A program made the position numbers and the translations under genes. A stretch of 64,000 nt of DNA, from contig JAVVEL010000003.1 in NCBI GenBank assembly GCA_032260385.1, positions 62,001-126,000 on the forward strand, read 5' to 3'. Source of the DNA: UBA9300 sp032260385. Its GTDB lineage: Bacteria > Bacteroidota > Bacteroidia > Bacteroidales > VadinHA17. Below are positions 1 through 8,690 of the stretch, in pieces. Within the stretch, counting starts at the first letter, position 1. Each line of letters begins with the position of its first letter. Below the pieces are notes generated by a model. That model saw nothing but the letters and a program-made list of their open reading frames with translations, ran no database searches and had not been told where the DNA came from.

Positions 1-288
1 TGCCTGCAGGTCAAAACCGTCGATTGCGTATTCACGGTAGGCTGTTGTAAAAATGATCCTGATATCCCTGTTGATTGATTTTGCGAAGGAGAGCCCGGAG
101 ATGGAAGGCATGTTGATGTCAAGGAAGATGAGGTCCACCTGTTTATCGTTAATGACATTAAATGCCTCAATGGCGCTTTTGCAGGATGCAACAACACTGA
201 CGGCTTCAATCTGTGACAGATGACTAAGCAATATCTCCCTTGCCACCGGCTCGTCATCAACTATTATACAGGAGATTTTATCAGGCAT
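1..288 (-). CDS. LytTR-type response regulator, receiver domain only (cut by window edge)
   Basis: The first 96 codons of a response regulator are visible and the rest lies off the left edge. The N-terminus carries the acidic pair (IIVDDEP), the phospho-acceptor Asp in FLDINMP and a TTAYREYA segment around the conserved Thr, so this is a complete-looking receiver core. The C-terminal output domain is not in the window; a LytTR DNA-binding domain is inferred because the partner kinase is of the LytS type. The ATG at 286-288 lies inside the end of the kinase gene, giving an 8-base overlap (281-288), so the pair is translationally coupled and surely works together. Confidence 0.9.
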   Translation of the reverse strand, partial: MPDKISCIIVDDEPVAREILLSHLSQIEAVSVVASCKSAIEAFNVINDKQVDLIFLDINMPSISGLSFAKSINRDIRIIFTTAYREYAIDGFDLQA

Positions 289-1348
289 GGCTTATCTTAT
301 TTATATTGAATATTGAAAGACAGGCATTGTAGCGCTTATCCTTTATTTCCTTTTCAAGCTTATAGTTATCTCTGTAGTGGAACTCCAGTCTTTTAAGTAT
401 ATTCTCTATACCCAGTCCTCCTTCTTTATTTTCACTGCTTTCACCAATAAATGTGTTGCTTACTGAAAAATCCATCCTTTCTTCATTAAGGCTGATGGTT
501 ACATCAATACTGAGATATCCGTTTATGATACTGCCATGTTTAAAGGCATTTTCGACAAGGGGAATAAGCAGCATGGGAGCTATGCCGGTCTCGTCGGGGA
601 TATTATCAGAACGGAATACTACCCTCAGGCTGTCTTCGAAGCGGATTTTTTCGAGTTCAATATATTCCCTTATATGCTGCACTTCTTCTTTAAGTCTTAC
701 CCTGGGTTTACTCACCTGGTAGAGAATATAGTCAAGCAGGTTGGATAATCTGAGAATGGTTTCAGGTGTTTGTTTCGACTGTTTAATGGATAAGCCGTAG
801 ATGGTATTCAGGGTGTTAAAAAGAAAGTGGGGATGTATTTGGCTTTTAAGGTAATGGAGTTCCTGGTCCTTCATCTGGAGCTGTGTGGCGAGTATTTTAT
901 TCTGTAGCTCCTTGTTCCTGGAAGAGGTGGTGAGATTATGATTTAGTATGCTTATTGAACTGACAATGCCCACCACGAGGTATAAAAGGATCAATATGAA
1001 GAAAAAATTCTTGCTCATGGGTGGCATGGCGTTGATATTGAGATCGAGAAGGAAAATCAGGCAGCCATAAATAATAAGGGCTATTATATACGAGGAAAAA
1101 ACAAAGGTATAGAAGCTGTAAAGGATAAACTGCCGGTATTTTTTTTGAAGCAGGTACCGTGGGATCAGATAATACACCGTAAAATAGGTTACAGCGGCTG
1201 CCAGTGGGAGAAGGAGGCTTGAGAACCACATAACATAGGCCCTGTCATCAGAATTGTAGCTGAAGAAATACACATAGAAAAACCATACTGCAATCCACAG
1301 GAGTATATGAATGAGTACATATCTTATAATTCTAAGCCGGGTTTTCAA
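281..1348 (-). CDS. LytS-family sensor histidine kinase
   Basis: A 355-residue membrane sensor kinase that should phosphorylate the response regulator it overlaps. Four hydrophobic segments fill residues 8-135, followed by a coiled linker and a His_kinase domain with the phospho-acceptor motif SQIHPHFLFNTLNT, and an ATPase domain with the N-box LVENAFKHG and the glycine motif GLGIENI. There is no periplasmic sensor domain, so the signal is probably sensed in or at the membrane. No ATG lies between the upstream in-frame stop and the first membrane helix; the start read here is TTG at 1346-1348. This is the standard architecture of Bacteroidetes kinases paired with LytTR regulators. The ligand is unknown. 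Confidence 0.92.
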   Translation of the reverse strand: MKTRLRIIRYVLIHILLWIAVWFFYVYFFSYNSDDRAYVMWFSSLLLPLAAAVTYFTVYYLIPRYLLQKKYRQFILYSFYTFVFSSYIIALIIYGCLIFLLDLNINAMPPMSKNFFFILILLYLVVGIVSSISILNHNLTTSSRNKELQNKILATQLQMKDQELHYLKSQIHPHFLFNTLNTIYGLSIKQSKQTPETILRLSNLLDYILYQVSKPRVRLKEEVQHIREYIELEKIRFEDSLRVVFRSDNIPDETGIAPMLLIPLVENAFKHGSIINGYLSIDVTISLNEERMDFSVSNTFIGESSENKEGGLGIENILKRLEFHYRDNYKLEKEIKDKRYNACLSIFNINKISHA

Positions 1349-1531
1349 ATCATCAGTGTATTATAAGCACAGGGATAACACAATATTACATAAAATAATG
1401 CTATAGCCCGGAATATATAGATGAAATGCATAATTAAGGCTTAATATTGCATAAAAACAGCCCTGCAGGCATTATATCGTGCACATATTGTTATAAAGAG
1501 GGGTAAAAGCAAGCCCTGTCGCAAAAAAAAA

Positions 1532-1559
1532 TTTGCCATCATATTGCTGTTTATATTTG
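1532..1559 (+). promoter_or_regulatory. Candidate Bacteroidetes sigma-A promoter for the ExbB-like gene
   Basis: An exact -7 element TATATTTG (1552-1559, consensus TAnnTTTG) lies 27 bases before the ATG at 1587, with TTTG at 1532-1535 upstream. The spacing is 16 bases, a little short of the usual 19 or so. Confidence 0.5.
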
Positions 1560-1586
1560 TTTCAGTATTAATCAAAAACCATAATC

Positions 1587-1958
1587 ATGATAAATCAAAT
1601 AATTGATAAGCTAAATGAGGGTGGCCCGTTTTTCACCTACCCCATGATTCTAATGCTGATAGCAATAATCGGTCTGTTTATATGGGGTTTGCTTCAAAAG
1701 GGGTATAATCAAAAAGTAATATCTCTTTTGATTTCTTTCGGATGGTTTACACTGGCCTGGGCCTTCCTTGGTCACACCATTGGTCTGATCACTGCCTTTG
1801 ACAGCATAGGGGCACACGGTGAGCTTGCTCCTAAATATCTTGCAGGGGGCCTCAAGATAGCCCTTCTTAACCTTTTGTTTGGAGCTGTTTTATTCCTTTT
1901 TGCAAGGCTGGGTATTATTATCCTTGTTCTTGTGCAGAAAAGGCAGGGCAAGGAGTAG
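1587..1958 (+). CDS. Small ExbB/TolQ/MotA-like membrane protein
   Basis: A 123-residue membrane protein with three hydrophobic segments (about residues 18-33, 45-70 and 88-115). The second and third frame a GLITAFDSIG stretch followed by a charged loop and a long C-terminal helix. That pattern resembles the pore helices of the MotA/TolQ/ExbB proton-channel family, where a helix bearing LIxTF...IG is followed by a glycine/alanine-rich helix. The protein is much shorter than ExbB (about 240 residues) and has no ExbD partner beside it; the next gene is convergent. Family membership is likely, function unknown. It could be one of the short standalone ExbB-like proteins found in Bacteroidetes. Confidence 0.65.
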   Translation: MINQIIDKLNEGGPFFTYPMILMLIAIIGLFIWGLLQKGYNQKVISLLISFGWFTLAWAFLGHTIGLITAFDSIGAHGELAPKYLAGGLKIALLNLLFGAVLFLFARLGIIILVLVQKRQGKE

Positions 1959-1962
1959 GTAT

Positions 1963-3483
1963 TTATTGCACGTAATATAGTCCTGCACCCGGTCCTAGCG
2001 GTATATCCAGGAGTATCCATCCCACAAGCAGCAGCGACCAGAAGATAAAAAAGACCACCGTGAAGGGTATCATGGTTGACATGAGTGTCCCGATGCCTGC
2101 ATTTTTATCATACTTCTCAAAATATACTATGATAAGGGCAAAGAAGCTCATCATGGGTGATATCATGTTGGTTATGCTGTCGCCTATCCTGTACACCACC
2201 TGTGACAGTTCGGGTGAATAGCCGAGGAACATGAACATGGGTATAAAGACCGGTCCCAGGATGGCCCACTTGGCCGAGGCTGAGCCCATAAACATATTGA
2301 TGAATCCGGACAGCAGGATAAACAGTATAGCAAGGGGTATAAGCCCAATATCCAGGCTGTGCAGGCTTTCAGCTCCTTTAATGGCTATTATCAGTCCCAG
2401 GTTGCTCCATTTGAAGAAGGCTACGAACTGGGCGGCAAAAAAGACCAGCACAAGGAAGGCAGCCAGTGTCTTGAAATTATCCACCATTCCTTTCACCACA
2501 TCGGCATCGTTTCTGAAGGAGCCGGTGATAGCACCGTAAACGATGCCAAGGATGGCGGCAACGATGAACAGAACGGCTATGAAGCCCTTCAGGATGGGGG
2601 ATGTAAAGAAGGATCCGCCGGGTCCCCTGAGCAGGCCGTTTTCAGGTATGAGCCCGGCTGCCAGTATGGCAACAATGGCAACGGTGATAGCCGTTACCCA
2701 TTTCAGACCTTTTTTTTCTTCAGGCTTAAGTTGCTCGAGGGGATCACGTGGCACATCACCTGTGTATTTACCAAGCTTGGGCTCGACAAACCTGTGTGTT
2801 ACCCATGTGCCCGCGAAAGCCAGCATGATGGTTGAAACCACCATGAAGTAGTAGTTGGCCGTGGGAAGCACATAATATTCAGGATCTATAATATTCGCTG
2901 CCTCGGTTGACAGGCCTGCCAGCAGTGGGTCTATTGTTCCTATCAGCAGGTTGGCACTGAAGCCGCCGGATACACCTGCAAAAGCTGCTGCAATACCTGC
3001 AATGGGGTGGCGACCCACGGAATGAAAGATAATGCCGCCAAGGGGTATGATGAGTACATAGCCCAGGTCGGAGGCGATATTTGAGATAATACCTGCGAGA
3101 ACAACCACGAAGGTAAGCATCCGGGCTGGGGATTTGGCTACCAGGTATCTTATGGCTGCGCTGATAAGGCCGCTGCTTTCAGCTATTCCTATACCGAGGA
3201 GGGCTACCATCACTATGCCCAGGGGTGCAAAGCCGGTATAGTTATCAACCATTTCCAGGAGTATCCTGTGAAGCCCGTCTCTTGAGAGCAGGTTGATCGT
3301 GTCTATTGTTTCACCCGTGGCAGGGTGTACGGCATGCCAATGTAGAAGGTGTCCCAGCAAAGAAAAGAGCAGTACGCTCAGAGCCAGTATGCCAAAGAGG
3401 CTGGCGGGGTGAGGGAGTGCATTGCCCCCTCTTTCAATAAGGCCAAGAATGCCTTTGTTCTTAACAGTCTTCGTCTTACCCAT
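1963..3483 (-). CDS. abgT: AbgT-family transporter
   Basis: A 506-residue inner-membrane protein with about a dozen hydrophobic segments, belonging to the AbgT family, whose characterised members import p-aminobenzoyl-glutamate or export sulfonamides and folate precursors. Family-typical stretches include NLLIGTIDPLLAG near the middle and SASAKWAILGPVFIPMF plus YRIGDSITNMISPMMSF near the C-terminus. The frame is open further upstream, but the start is set at the ATG at 3481-3483 because the extra 27 residues add an unconserved hydrophobic stretch and the chosen start begins with a basic leader typical of the family. It is convergent with the ExbB-like gene, leaving only four bases between stops. 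No peptidase or folate gene adjoins it, so the true substrate is uncertain. Confidence 0.9.
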   Translation of the reverse strand: MGKTKTVKNKGILGLIERGGNALPHPASLFGILALSVLLFSLLGHLLHWHAVHPATGETIDTINLLSRDGLHRILLEMVDNYTGFAPLGIVMVALLGIGIAESSGLISAAIRYLVAKSPARMLTFVVVLAGIISNIASDLGYVLIIPLGGIIFHSVGRHPIAGIAAAFAGVSGGFSANLLIGTIDPLLAGLSTEAANIIDPEYYVLPTANYYFMVVSTIMLAFAGTWVTHRFVEPKLGKYTGDVPRDPLEQLKPEEKKGLKWVTAITVAIVAILAAGLIPENGLLRGPGGSFFTSPILKGFIAVLFIVAAILGIVYGAITGSFRNDADVVKGMVDNFKTLAAFLVLVFFAAQFVAFFKWSNLGLIIAIKGAESLHSLDIGLIPLAILFILLSGFINMFMGSASAKWAILGPVFIPMFMFLGYSPELSQVVYRIGDSITNMISPMMSFFALIIVYFEKYDKNAGIGTLMSTMIPFTVVFFIFWSLLLVGWILLDIPLGPGAGLYYVQ

Positions 3484-3755
3484 GAATAATTTTCCTTCAC
3501 AAAAAGGGATAAAAATAAGATAATCCGGGAAACTGGCATAAAAAATCGTATATAGCAGGGTCAAAAATCAGCATGCCGGTGCCTGAAGAGCCGGGTAAAG
3601 ATGATGAGAAGCCCGCACGGGGTCCTTTCCAGGGCCGGGGCAAAATAATATAAGCCTGGACATGCGCTCTTCGGTCAGGGGAGTGACGATTTTAATGAAT
3701 CCCCGGGAAAATTATAACATCAGGGCCCTGAGCCTCTCGGTGAACAGGGGAGAGA

Positions 3756-5408
3756 TCAGGAGTAGAGGTACCTCTTGATCTTGCGTGTTGGTGTTTTCTC
3801 AAAGGGGAAGGGCTGTACCACAAACTGGTTGATGCGGGAGAATTTATTAAGGCGCTGGTTTACCTGGTGGTTCAGCTCTGTTACTATTTCCTCTATTTTT
3901 TCCTCAACAACACGGGTCAGGTCGTCCCTCAGGTCGCGGTATTTTTCTTCCAGCTCATCCCTGTTGATATGGACCATGGCCACAAGCTTGCCTCCTTTTT
4001 CAATAACAAGAGATTCCACCACATGCCTGAAGGTGTTGATCATTGATTCTATCTCTTCGGGGTAGATGTTTTCACCGCTGGCTCCCACTATTACCGTTTT
4101 GAGCCTTCCCTTAATAAAGACAAAGCCGTCCTTATCGAGGGCGCCCAGGTCGCCTGTCCTGAGCCAGCCGTCCTCTGTAAGCACTTCTTTTGTTTTTTCT
4201 GGGTTCTTATAATATCCTTTCATGATATTGGGGCCCCTGGCCCATATTTCTCCCTGGCCTGTAGCCGGGTCAGGATCATTGAGGATCAGTTCGACTCCCT
4301 CGCAAGCCGGCCCGGTAGAATAGAGCCTGGCATTATCCGGTGCCATGCCTGCCAGCAACGGAGCTGACTCCGTGAGCCCATAACCTATGGCATATGGGAA
4401 TTTAGCTTCGAAAAGGAAGCGCTCGACTTCAGGGTTGACTTTTGCACCGCCAATGCCGAAGAAAATAATTTCACCCCCGAAGGTTTCCATAAGCTTTTTG
4501 CCGGCTACACGGTTAAGCATTTTTCTGAAGGGGGGCAATTTATAGATTATCCGCAGGGCCGCCTTGTCAGTGAAGGTAGGCTTGATCTTGTTAAAATATA
4601 TCTTTTCAATAATCAGTGGAACAGACAGCATTATTGTCGGCCTGACAGCTTTGAGCGCCGGCAGCAGAACAGGTGCTGTGGGCGGTTTGCGGAGATAATA
4701 TATTGATGAACCGCTGGTAATAGGTATTACCATCCCAACAGTATTTTCATAGGTGTGCGCAAGGGGAAGGATGGAAAGAAACCTGTCGCTGTCATCAATA
4801 TGCTGAAGCTTTTTACCCATCAGGGCATTGGAAATAATATTCCTGTGGCTTAACATAACACCCTTGGAATTACCTGTTGTACCTGAGGTATAAATGATAG
4901 CTGCCATATCATCGGCATCTATATCAGACTCAAGAACAGGTTTCCTATCTTCAGAAAAAGCTGTACTGCCCCCGGTATCCCTGAGAAATGAATAATCATC
5001 CAGGCTTATCACATACTGCAGGTCAGCGGGATAAGTTTCAATTGAAGTGTCTGTTTTATTATCCGTGATAATGGCTCTGGCCTCCGAATGTTCAAGTATG
5101 CTCTGAACCTCCTCCGGGGAGAAATCATGCAATATCGGAACAATAGTGGCCCCAAGGTATACCACTCCAAGATAGCTGATCACCCAGTCAGGTGAATTAG
5201 GTCCTATCAGTGCCACTTTATCTCCTTTTGATATACCAAGCTTTTCAAGGAAAGCAGCCAGTGCTTCTGTCCTCCTGAACACGCCAGAGTAGGTATACCC
5301 TTCTTCTCCTACAAATGATAGGGCATGCTTATCCGCATACCTTGATGCTGACTCCAGTATAACCGACCGGAATGTGCTGTTTGTTTGTGTTTTCATTATT
5401 TCCCTCAT
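3756..5408 (-). CDS. Long-chain fatty acyl-CoA synthetase (AMP-forming)
   Basis: A 550-residue ANL-superfamily enzyme that activates a carboxylic acid with ATP and joins it to CoA. The phosphate-binding loop YTSGTTGNSKGVMLSHRN (about residues 175-192) is perfect, and the adenylate motif GYGLTESAP, the hinge WLRTGDLGALDKDG and the C-terminal KTPTRKIKRYLY with the catalytic Lys are all present. Similarity to FadD15-like synthetases and a body of about 550 residues favour long-chain fatty acids. Two in-frame ATGs at 5406 and 5394 are both possible starts; the second gives a leader closer to the family. It is transcribed alone, with a promoter element upstream. It might supply acyl-CoA for the carotenoid acyltransferase 3 kb away, but that is only a guess from proximity. 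Confidence 0.93.
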   Translation of the reverse strand: MREIMKTQTNSTFRSVILESASRYADKHALSFVGEEGYTYSGVFRRTEALAAFLEKLGISKGDKVALIGPNSPDWVISYLGVVYLGATIVPILHDFSPEEVQSILEHSEARAIITDNKTDTSIETYPADLQYVISLDDYSFLRDTGGSTAFSEDRKPVLESDIDADDMAAIIYTSGTTGNSKGVMLSHRNIISNALMGKKLQHIDDSDRFLSILPLAHTYENTVGMVIPITSGSSIYYLRKPPTAPVLLPALKAVRPTIMLSVPLIIEKIYFNKIKPTFTDKAALRIIYKLPPFRKMLNRVAGKKLMETFGGEIIFFGIGGAKVNPEVERFLFEAKFPYAIGYGLTESAPLLAGMAPDNARLYSTGPACEGVELILNDPDPATGQGEIWARGPNIMKGYYKNPEKTKEVLTEDGWLRTGDLGALDKDGFVFIKGRLKTVIVGASGENIYPEEIESMINTFRHVVESLVIEKGGKLVAMVHINRDELEEKYRDLRDDLTRVVEEKIEEIVTELNHQVNQRLNKFSRINQFVVQPFPFEKTPTRKIKRYLYS

Positions 5409-5466
5409 AAATCCTTACCTTATACCTTGCAATATCCATGCCTTTTATTCCTGGCTATTGCTGGTG

Positions 5467-5474
5467 CAAAGTTA
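5467..5474 (-). promoter_or_regulatory. Candidate -7 element for the acyl-CoA synthetase gene
   Basis: On the minus strand this octamer reads TAACTTTG, an exact match to TAnnTTTG, about 60 bases before the gene's first ATG. No convincing -33 TTTG is seen at the expected spacing. Confidence 0.4.
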
Positions 5475-5524
5475 AGCAATTTCATGTAATTATATGTTTT
5501 ATACCATTTTATTGCCCCGGGCCC

Positions 5525-6295
5525 TTATTGAAGTGACCGCGCTTTGTCTATACAGGCGGAATAAAGATCCTCTTTAACCCACTTAATATTACTGTCGTAT
5601 TCGATTAATTTCTCATACAGGGCGCATGCATTGGAATTATTGCCCAGTTGTTCATATGCAAAGGCCAGTACAACAACTGTATTGACGTATACCCAGTTTT
5701 TCCTGAGGTTCTGGGTATCTGCTTCAATCAGGCGGACAGCCTTTTTATAATATTCAATTGCTTCTTCAGGATCGCCTCCCACAATCCTGGGTGAGAAATT
5801 CAGCTGGTTTGCTTTCTCGATCAGGGTTCTTACTGTATTAGGGTCTTTTTCCACGGCACCGTCAATTTTTTCCTTTGCCCTTGGCCCCAGGACCATAGCC
5901 TTTAATTTATGGATGCCCATTTCGTAGCCCATGAATGCACCTTCCAGGGCCATGAGCTCCGCGCTGCCGGGCTTGCAGGCTGTCAGTGTTTCCAGGTTGG
6001 CCCTGGCCCTGTTAAGATGATATGAGGCTTCTTTTTTCATATCTTCCTTCAGGCAGTAACCAATAAAGCCGTATTGTGAAAGTAAGAGTTCATGGAGCAA
6101 ATCCAGGTTACCTGAGCTTGCATATTCTTTCTCCATTTCTTCAATGGCAACTCTCCACCCGCTCATCTCCCCCCTGGCATAGGAATCATAAATGCGTGCC
6201 CTGTACATGTATATGTCCTGCGCCGCACTGAACAAAGAGGAAAAGATCAGTAGCAGCACTAAAAAAGCCCTGTGTTGTTTATCAATGATTTTCAT
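5525..6295 (-). CDS. Exported TPR-like protein of the carotenoid operon, function unknown
   Basis: A 256-residue protein with a clear signal peptide (hydrophobic core LVLLLIFSSLFSAAQ, cleavage probably after SAAQ) followed by an all-helical body. Two stretches look like tetratricopeptide repeats: around residues 165-190 (GGDPEEAIEYYKKAVRLIE) and 205-230 (VLAFAYEQLGNNSNACALYE). The start is placed at the ATG at 6293-6295 because it overlaps the stop of the glycosyltransferase gene as ATGA, the same coupling seen at two other junctions in this operon; a start eight codons earlier is possible. It is the last gene of the carotenoid minus arm. I recognise no catalytic motif. A scaffold or carrier role in the periplasm for the finished pigment is possible but unsupported. 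Confidence 0.75.
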   Translation of the reverse strand: MKIIDKQHRAFLVLLLIFSSLFSAAQDIYMYRARIYDSYARGEMSGWRVAIEEMEKEYASSGNLDLLHELLLSQYGFIGYCLKEDMKKEASYHLNRARANLETLTACKPGSAELMALEGAFMGYEMGIHKLKAMVLGPRAKEKIDGAVEKDPNTVRTLIEKANQLNFSPRIVGGDPEEAIEYYKKAVRLIEADTQNLRKNWVYVNTVVVLAFAYEQLGNNSNACALYEKLIEYDSNIKWVKEDLYSACIDKARSLQ

Positions 6296-7422
6296 GTCTT
6301 TACCTGTCGTCCCTTCCATGTGTATGAACCTGCGAATTTAATTTTTACTGCCTTATAAACAATATAGTAGAGTGAAAGTTGCTGCAGGGGAGCAAGCATC
6401 AGATTACAGGGTACATTCTGTTTGCTGGTCATTGATATCAAAACCCTTATCAGAATTCCTGCCATCAGGTAAATAAGGGTACAGGGAAGGGAATAAAAGG
6501 GGATGATAATTATTACAGGCCCTGTGAGGAAGAGGAAGATAAAAGTCCAAACGAGGCTGTTACCGAAAAAATGCAAAACGTTTTTGCTGAAGCCGTGCAC
6601 TGCCTCATCAAAGTTTTTGTACATCCTGCATGATATCCTGTCGTCGCCTGTGAGCACAGCCGTTTTATACCTGTTACGGAGTGATTTTCTCCTGTTTTTG
6701 TCGGGGCGCAGTTTTTTTATTTCCCTCATCATTTCAATATCTTCAACAAGGGATGATCTTACCATCTCGTGCGGTCTCAGACTCCGGTAGGCGGCGGCAT
6801 CAAAAAGCATGAACTGACCGTTTGCTGCCGAGAGGGAAGGTCTTTTACTAAAACGCACCATAATAAGCGGGAGGAGGCTCAGGAGTATCCAGTTCATGTT
6901 GGGTACGGTAATACGTTCGCCGGAAGAGCGCATTATTTGTTTCGGGAAGATAGAGACCAGAACAAGAGAATATCGGTCAAGGTACTTCACCATAGCGGAT
7001 ATGATATTGCTTTTTATGCTTATATCTGCATCAAGGAAAAGAAAATAGTTTCCGCCGGCCTTTTGTGACAGCAGGTGGCAGGCATGGTTCTTGCCTGACC
7101 ATCCCTCCGGGACCTGGTCATTTTCCATGAGTTTAATTCTACTGTCCCCGGCCATTTTTTCACGTACAACAGCCGCGGTACTGTCATCAGAATTATCATC
7201 CAGGACTATTATTTCAAGGTTAAGGTAATCCTGCTCACCCAGCTGGTCCAGCAGCTTCCCTATATTATTTTCTTCATTTCTTGCCGGTATAAGTACGGAT
7301 ACAGGCAATTCTTCCACCTGAGCTCCCGGCTTTTTCCTTAGCCTGAAAAAATAATTGACCAGGGCGACAAGGAGGCGGAGCCCTGCAAAAACCAGTGCTG
7401 TGATGCTGATTATTCTTATCAT
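6292..7422 (-). CDS. Family 2 glycosyltransferase, CruG/CrtQ-like carotenoid glycosyltransferase
   Basis: A 376-residue membrane-associated GT2 enzyme predicted to put a sugar on a hydroxylated carotenoid. An N-terminal helix (residues 5-26) is followed by the GT-A fold: SVLIPARNEENNIGKLL, VLDDNSDDS, the acceptor-side motif PEGWSGKNHAC, the metal-binding FLDADIS, and a VEDIEMMRE segment matching the ED catalytic motif. Two or three hydrophobic segments follow near residues 285-345. PEGWSGKNHAC is characteristic of CruG (myxol glycosyltransferase) and CrtQ (staphyloxanthin) relatives. The start overlaps the acyltransferase stop as ATGA (7419-7422) and its stop overlaps the next gene as ATGA. 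Sugar identity cannot be read from sequence. Confidence 0.85.
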   Translation of the reverse strand: MIRIISITALVFAGLRLLVALVNYFFRLRKKPGAQVEELPVSVLIPARNEENNIGKLLDQLGEQDYLNLEIIVLDDNSDDSTAAVVREKMAGDSRIKLMENDQVPEGWSGKNHACHLLSQKAGGNYFLFLDADISIKSNIISAMVKYLDRYSLVLVSIFPKQIMRSSGERITVPNMNWILLSLLPLIMVRFSKRPSLSAANGQFMLFDAAAYRSLRPHEMVRSSLVEDIEMMREIKKLRPDKNRRKSLRNRYKTAVLTGDDRISCRMYKNFDEAVHGFSKNVLHFFGNSLVWTFIFLFLTGPVIIIIPFYSLPCTLIYLMAGILIRVLISMTSKQNVPCNLMLAPLQQLSLYYIVYKAVKIKFAGSYTWKGRQVKT

Positions 7423-8033
7423 CGGCGGTAAGCGTTTTGCCTGGGGATGCAGTTCCGGTAAAATTCGTTATATGCTTTCTCCAGGTCAGCTGTGTTGAGG
7501 TATTTACCCGGGGCAACATGCAAATATATCCATGCCGCCGGCTTCCTCCCGGAAAAATAATCTATGAGGCAGGCGTAAAAGCGTATTTCAGGATCATTGC
7601 CGCTTAATATCCTGTCCAGCCCTTTCATGAAGCTGAAGGAGCTGATATATGATGATTGTATTTCGCCGGTGGGATACATGAGGAGCATATTAGCGGGATC
7701 AGCCAGTATCTGAGAACTGTAGCGAAGCGATTCGATGATGTCCCTGCTTCCCGGATTAATAGAGAAGGCGCCTGTTTTATTGAGGAACATTCGCCCTTTG
7801 AGCTGCTCCTCAAGCATCATCACATGGAATTTCTTTTTCAACACCCGGTCATTGTAATAATTCATGAAAAAGCCATCGTACCAGCTGAAGTGATTGCCTA
7901 TAATAAGCAGTGCCTTACAGGTGGGACCGGGGTCGTCAACAAAGGTGACCGACCGGAAATTATTCTTCATCAGGCATTTGGAATAAAACCTGAAGAAGGA
8001 GGTATGAAAGCGTGTATGCCGTGCAGGTATCAT
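7419..8033 (-). CDS. PlsC-like acyltransferase, probably acylates the carotenoid sugar
   Basis: A 204-residue protein of the lysophospholipid acyltransferase family. The catalytic H-x4-D motif appears as NHFSWYDG (about residues 47-54), and the later acceptor motif as YPTGEIQ in place of the usual FPEGT. The ATG at 8031-8033 is chosen because it overlaps the CruF stop as ATGA; an ATG six codons earlier is in frame. Sitting between a CruF-like hydratase and a CruG-like glycosyltransferase, it most plausibly transfers a fatty acyl chain to the carotenoid glycoside, as acyltransferases do for salinixanthin and, with an unrelated enzyme (CrtO), for staphyloxanthin. A role in ordinary phospholipid synthesis is less likely given the tight operon. 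Confidence 0.8.
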   Translation of the reverse strand: MIPARHTRFHTSFFRFYSKCLMKNNFRSVTFVDDPGPTCKALLIIGNHFSWYDGFFMNYYNDRVLKKKFHVMMLEEQLKGRMFLNKTGAFSINPGSRDIIESLRYSSQILADPANMLLMYPTGEIQSSYISSFSFMKGLDRILSGNDPEIRFYACLIDYFSGRKPAAWIYLHVAPGKYLNTADLEKAYNEFYRNCIPRQNAYRR

Positions 8034-8689
8034 AGGCTCATCAGTTTCCATGTTAAAACCAGGGCAGCGAAGAAGCCAGCCTGGTAGACAAAGAGGTGGA
8101 TACCCAGCCTGTTCTTTTTTTCAGGTGGATTGATAAACATGATCCTTATAAAAACAAAGGACAGCACGAACCATGATATATAGTTTGACAGGGGGACCTT
8201 ATCCCCTTCCCATATCCACATGCCGGTATGTATGGCAAAAGGTTCAAGAAGGAGGTCATAGCCGGTCATCATCAGGGCGCCTGCCAGGGCTTGCAGGCTT
8301 CTGGGAGCAGGGATGTACGAGCTTATTATGAATGTACAGTAAACGAGGAGGAGCCAGTTAAGGCCAAGGATCAGGGGCACACCTGCCACCAGGGGAATGA
8401 GAAGATCGGTATAGCGGTAATGCCCGAAGGGGAAACCCGTCCCGGTGCCTATCAGCTCGATAAGCCAACCACCGGCCATTACTGTAAAGGCGCTTATCAG
8501 GAATTTAATGCTCCAGTTCCTGTGATATAATAAAAGCAGTGTAACAGACAGGAGTATTGACAGGGAGATAAGCTGCCTGAAAATATCATATGTGTAGCTG
8601 ATGGCAAAGCCGGCGAATCCGATAAGGTACCATGACAGAAAGAATGACCTTATTTTATCCTGTTCCGGTAACCGGGCTTTTACCTGCAT
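8030..8689 (-). CDS. cruF: CruF-like carotenoid 1',2'-hydratase (DUF422 family)
   Basis: A 219-residue polytopic membrane protein with about seven hydrophobic segments. The order of conserved stretches (ELIGTGTGFPFGHYRYTD, then PLVAGVPLILGLNW, then DLLLEPFAIHTGMWIWEG) is that of the CruF/DUF422 carotenoid biosynthesis family, which adds water to the psi-end double bond of gamma-carotene or lycopene derivatives. The start is set at the ATG at 8687-8689, one base after the stop of the desaturase gene; an ATG 33 bases earlier would overlap that gene. Context fits exactly: a CrtD-like desaturase precedes it and sugar and acyl transferases follow. The product is a tertiary 1'-hydroxyl; the 2'-hydroxylase usually needed for myxol-type glycosides is not seen in the window. 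Confidence 0.85.
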   Translation of the reverse strand: MQVKARLPEQDKIRSFFLSWYLIGFAGFAISYTYDIFRQLISLSILLSVTLLLLYHRNWSIKFLISAFTVMAGGWLIELIGTGTGFPFGHYRYTDLLIPLVAGVPLILGLNWLLLVYCTFIISSYIPAPRSLQALAGALMMTGYDLLLEPFAIHTGMWIWEGDKVPLSNYISWFVLSFVFIRIMFINPPEKKNRLGIHLFVYQAGFFAALVLTWKLMSL

Positions 8690-8690
8690 T

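Noticed and set aside
453..748. Open frames on the plus strand inside the LytS kinase gene
   Set aside because: They run antisense through a clearly conserved kinase and have no domain or start signal of their own.
1963..3564. Upstream extension of the AbgT gene to 3564
   Set aside because: The added 27 residues form an unconserved aromatic stretch; the ATG at 3483 starts a normal basic leader.
3484..3755. Possible small gene or tRNA between AbgT and the acyl-CoA synthetase
   Set aside because: No tRNA signature and no coding frame with conserved content; it looks like ordinary leader and trailer sequence.
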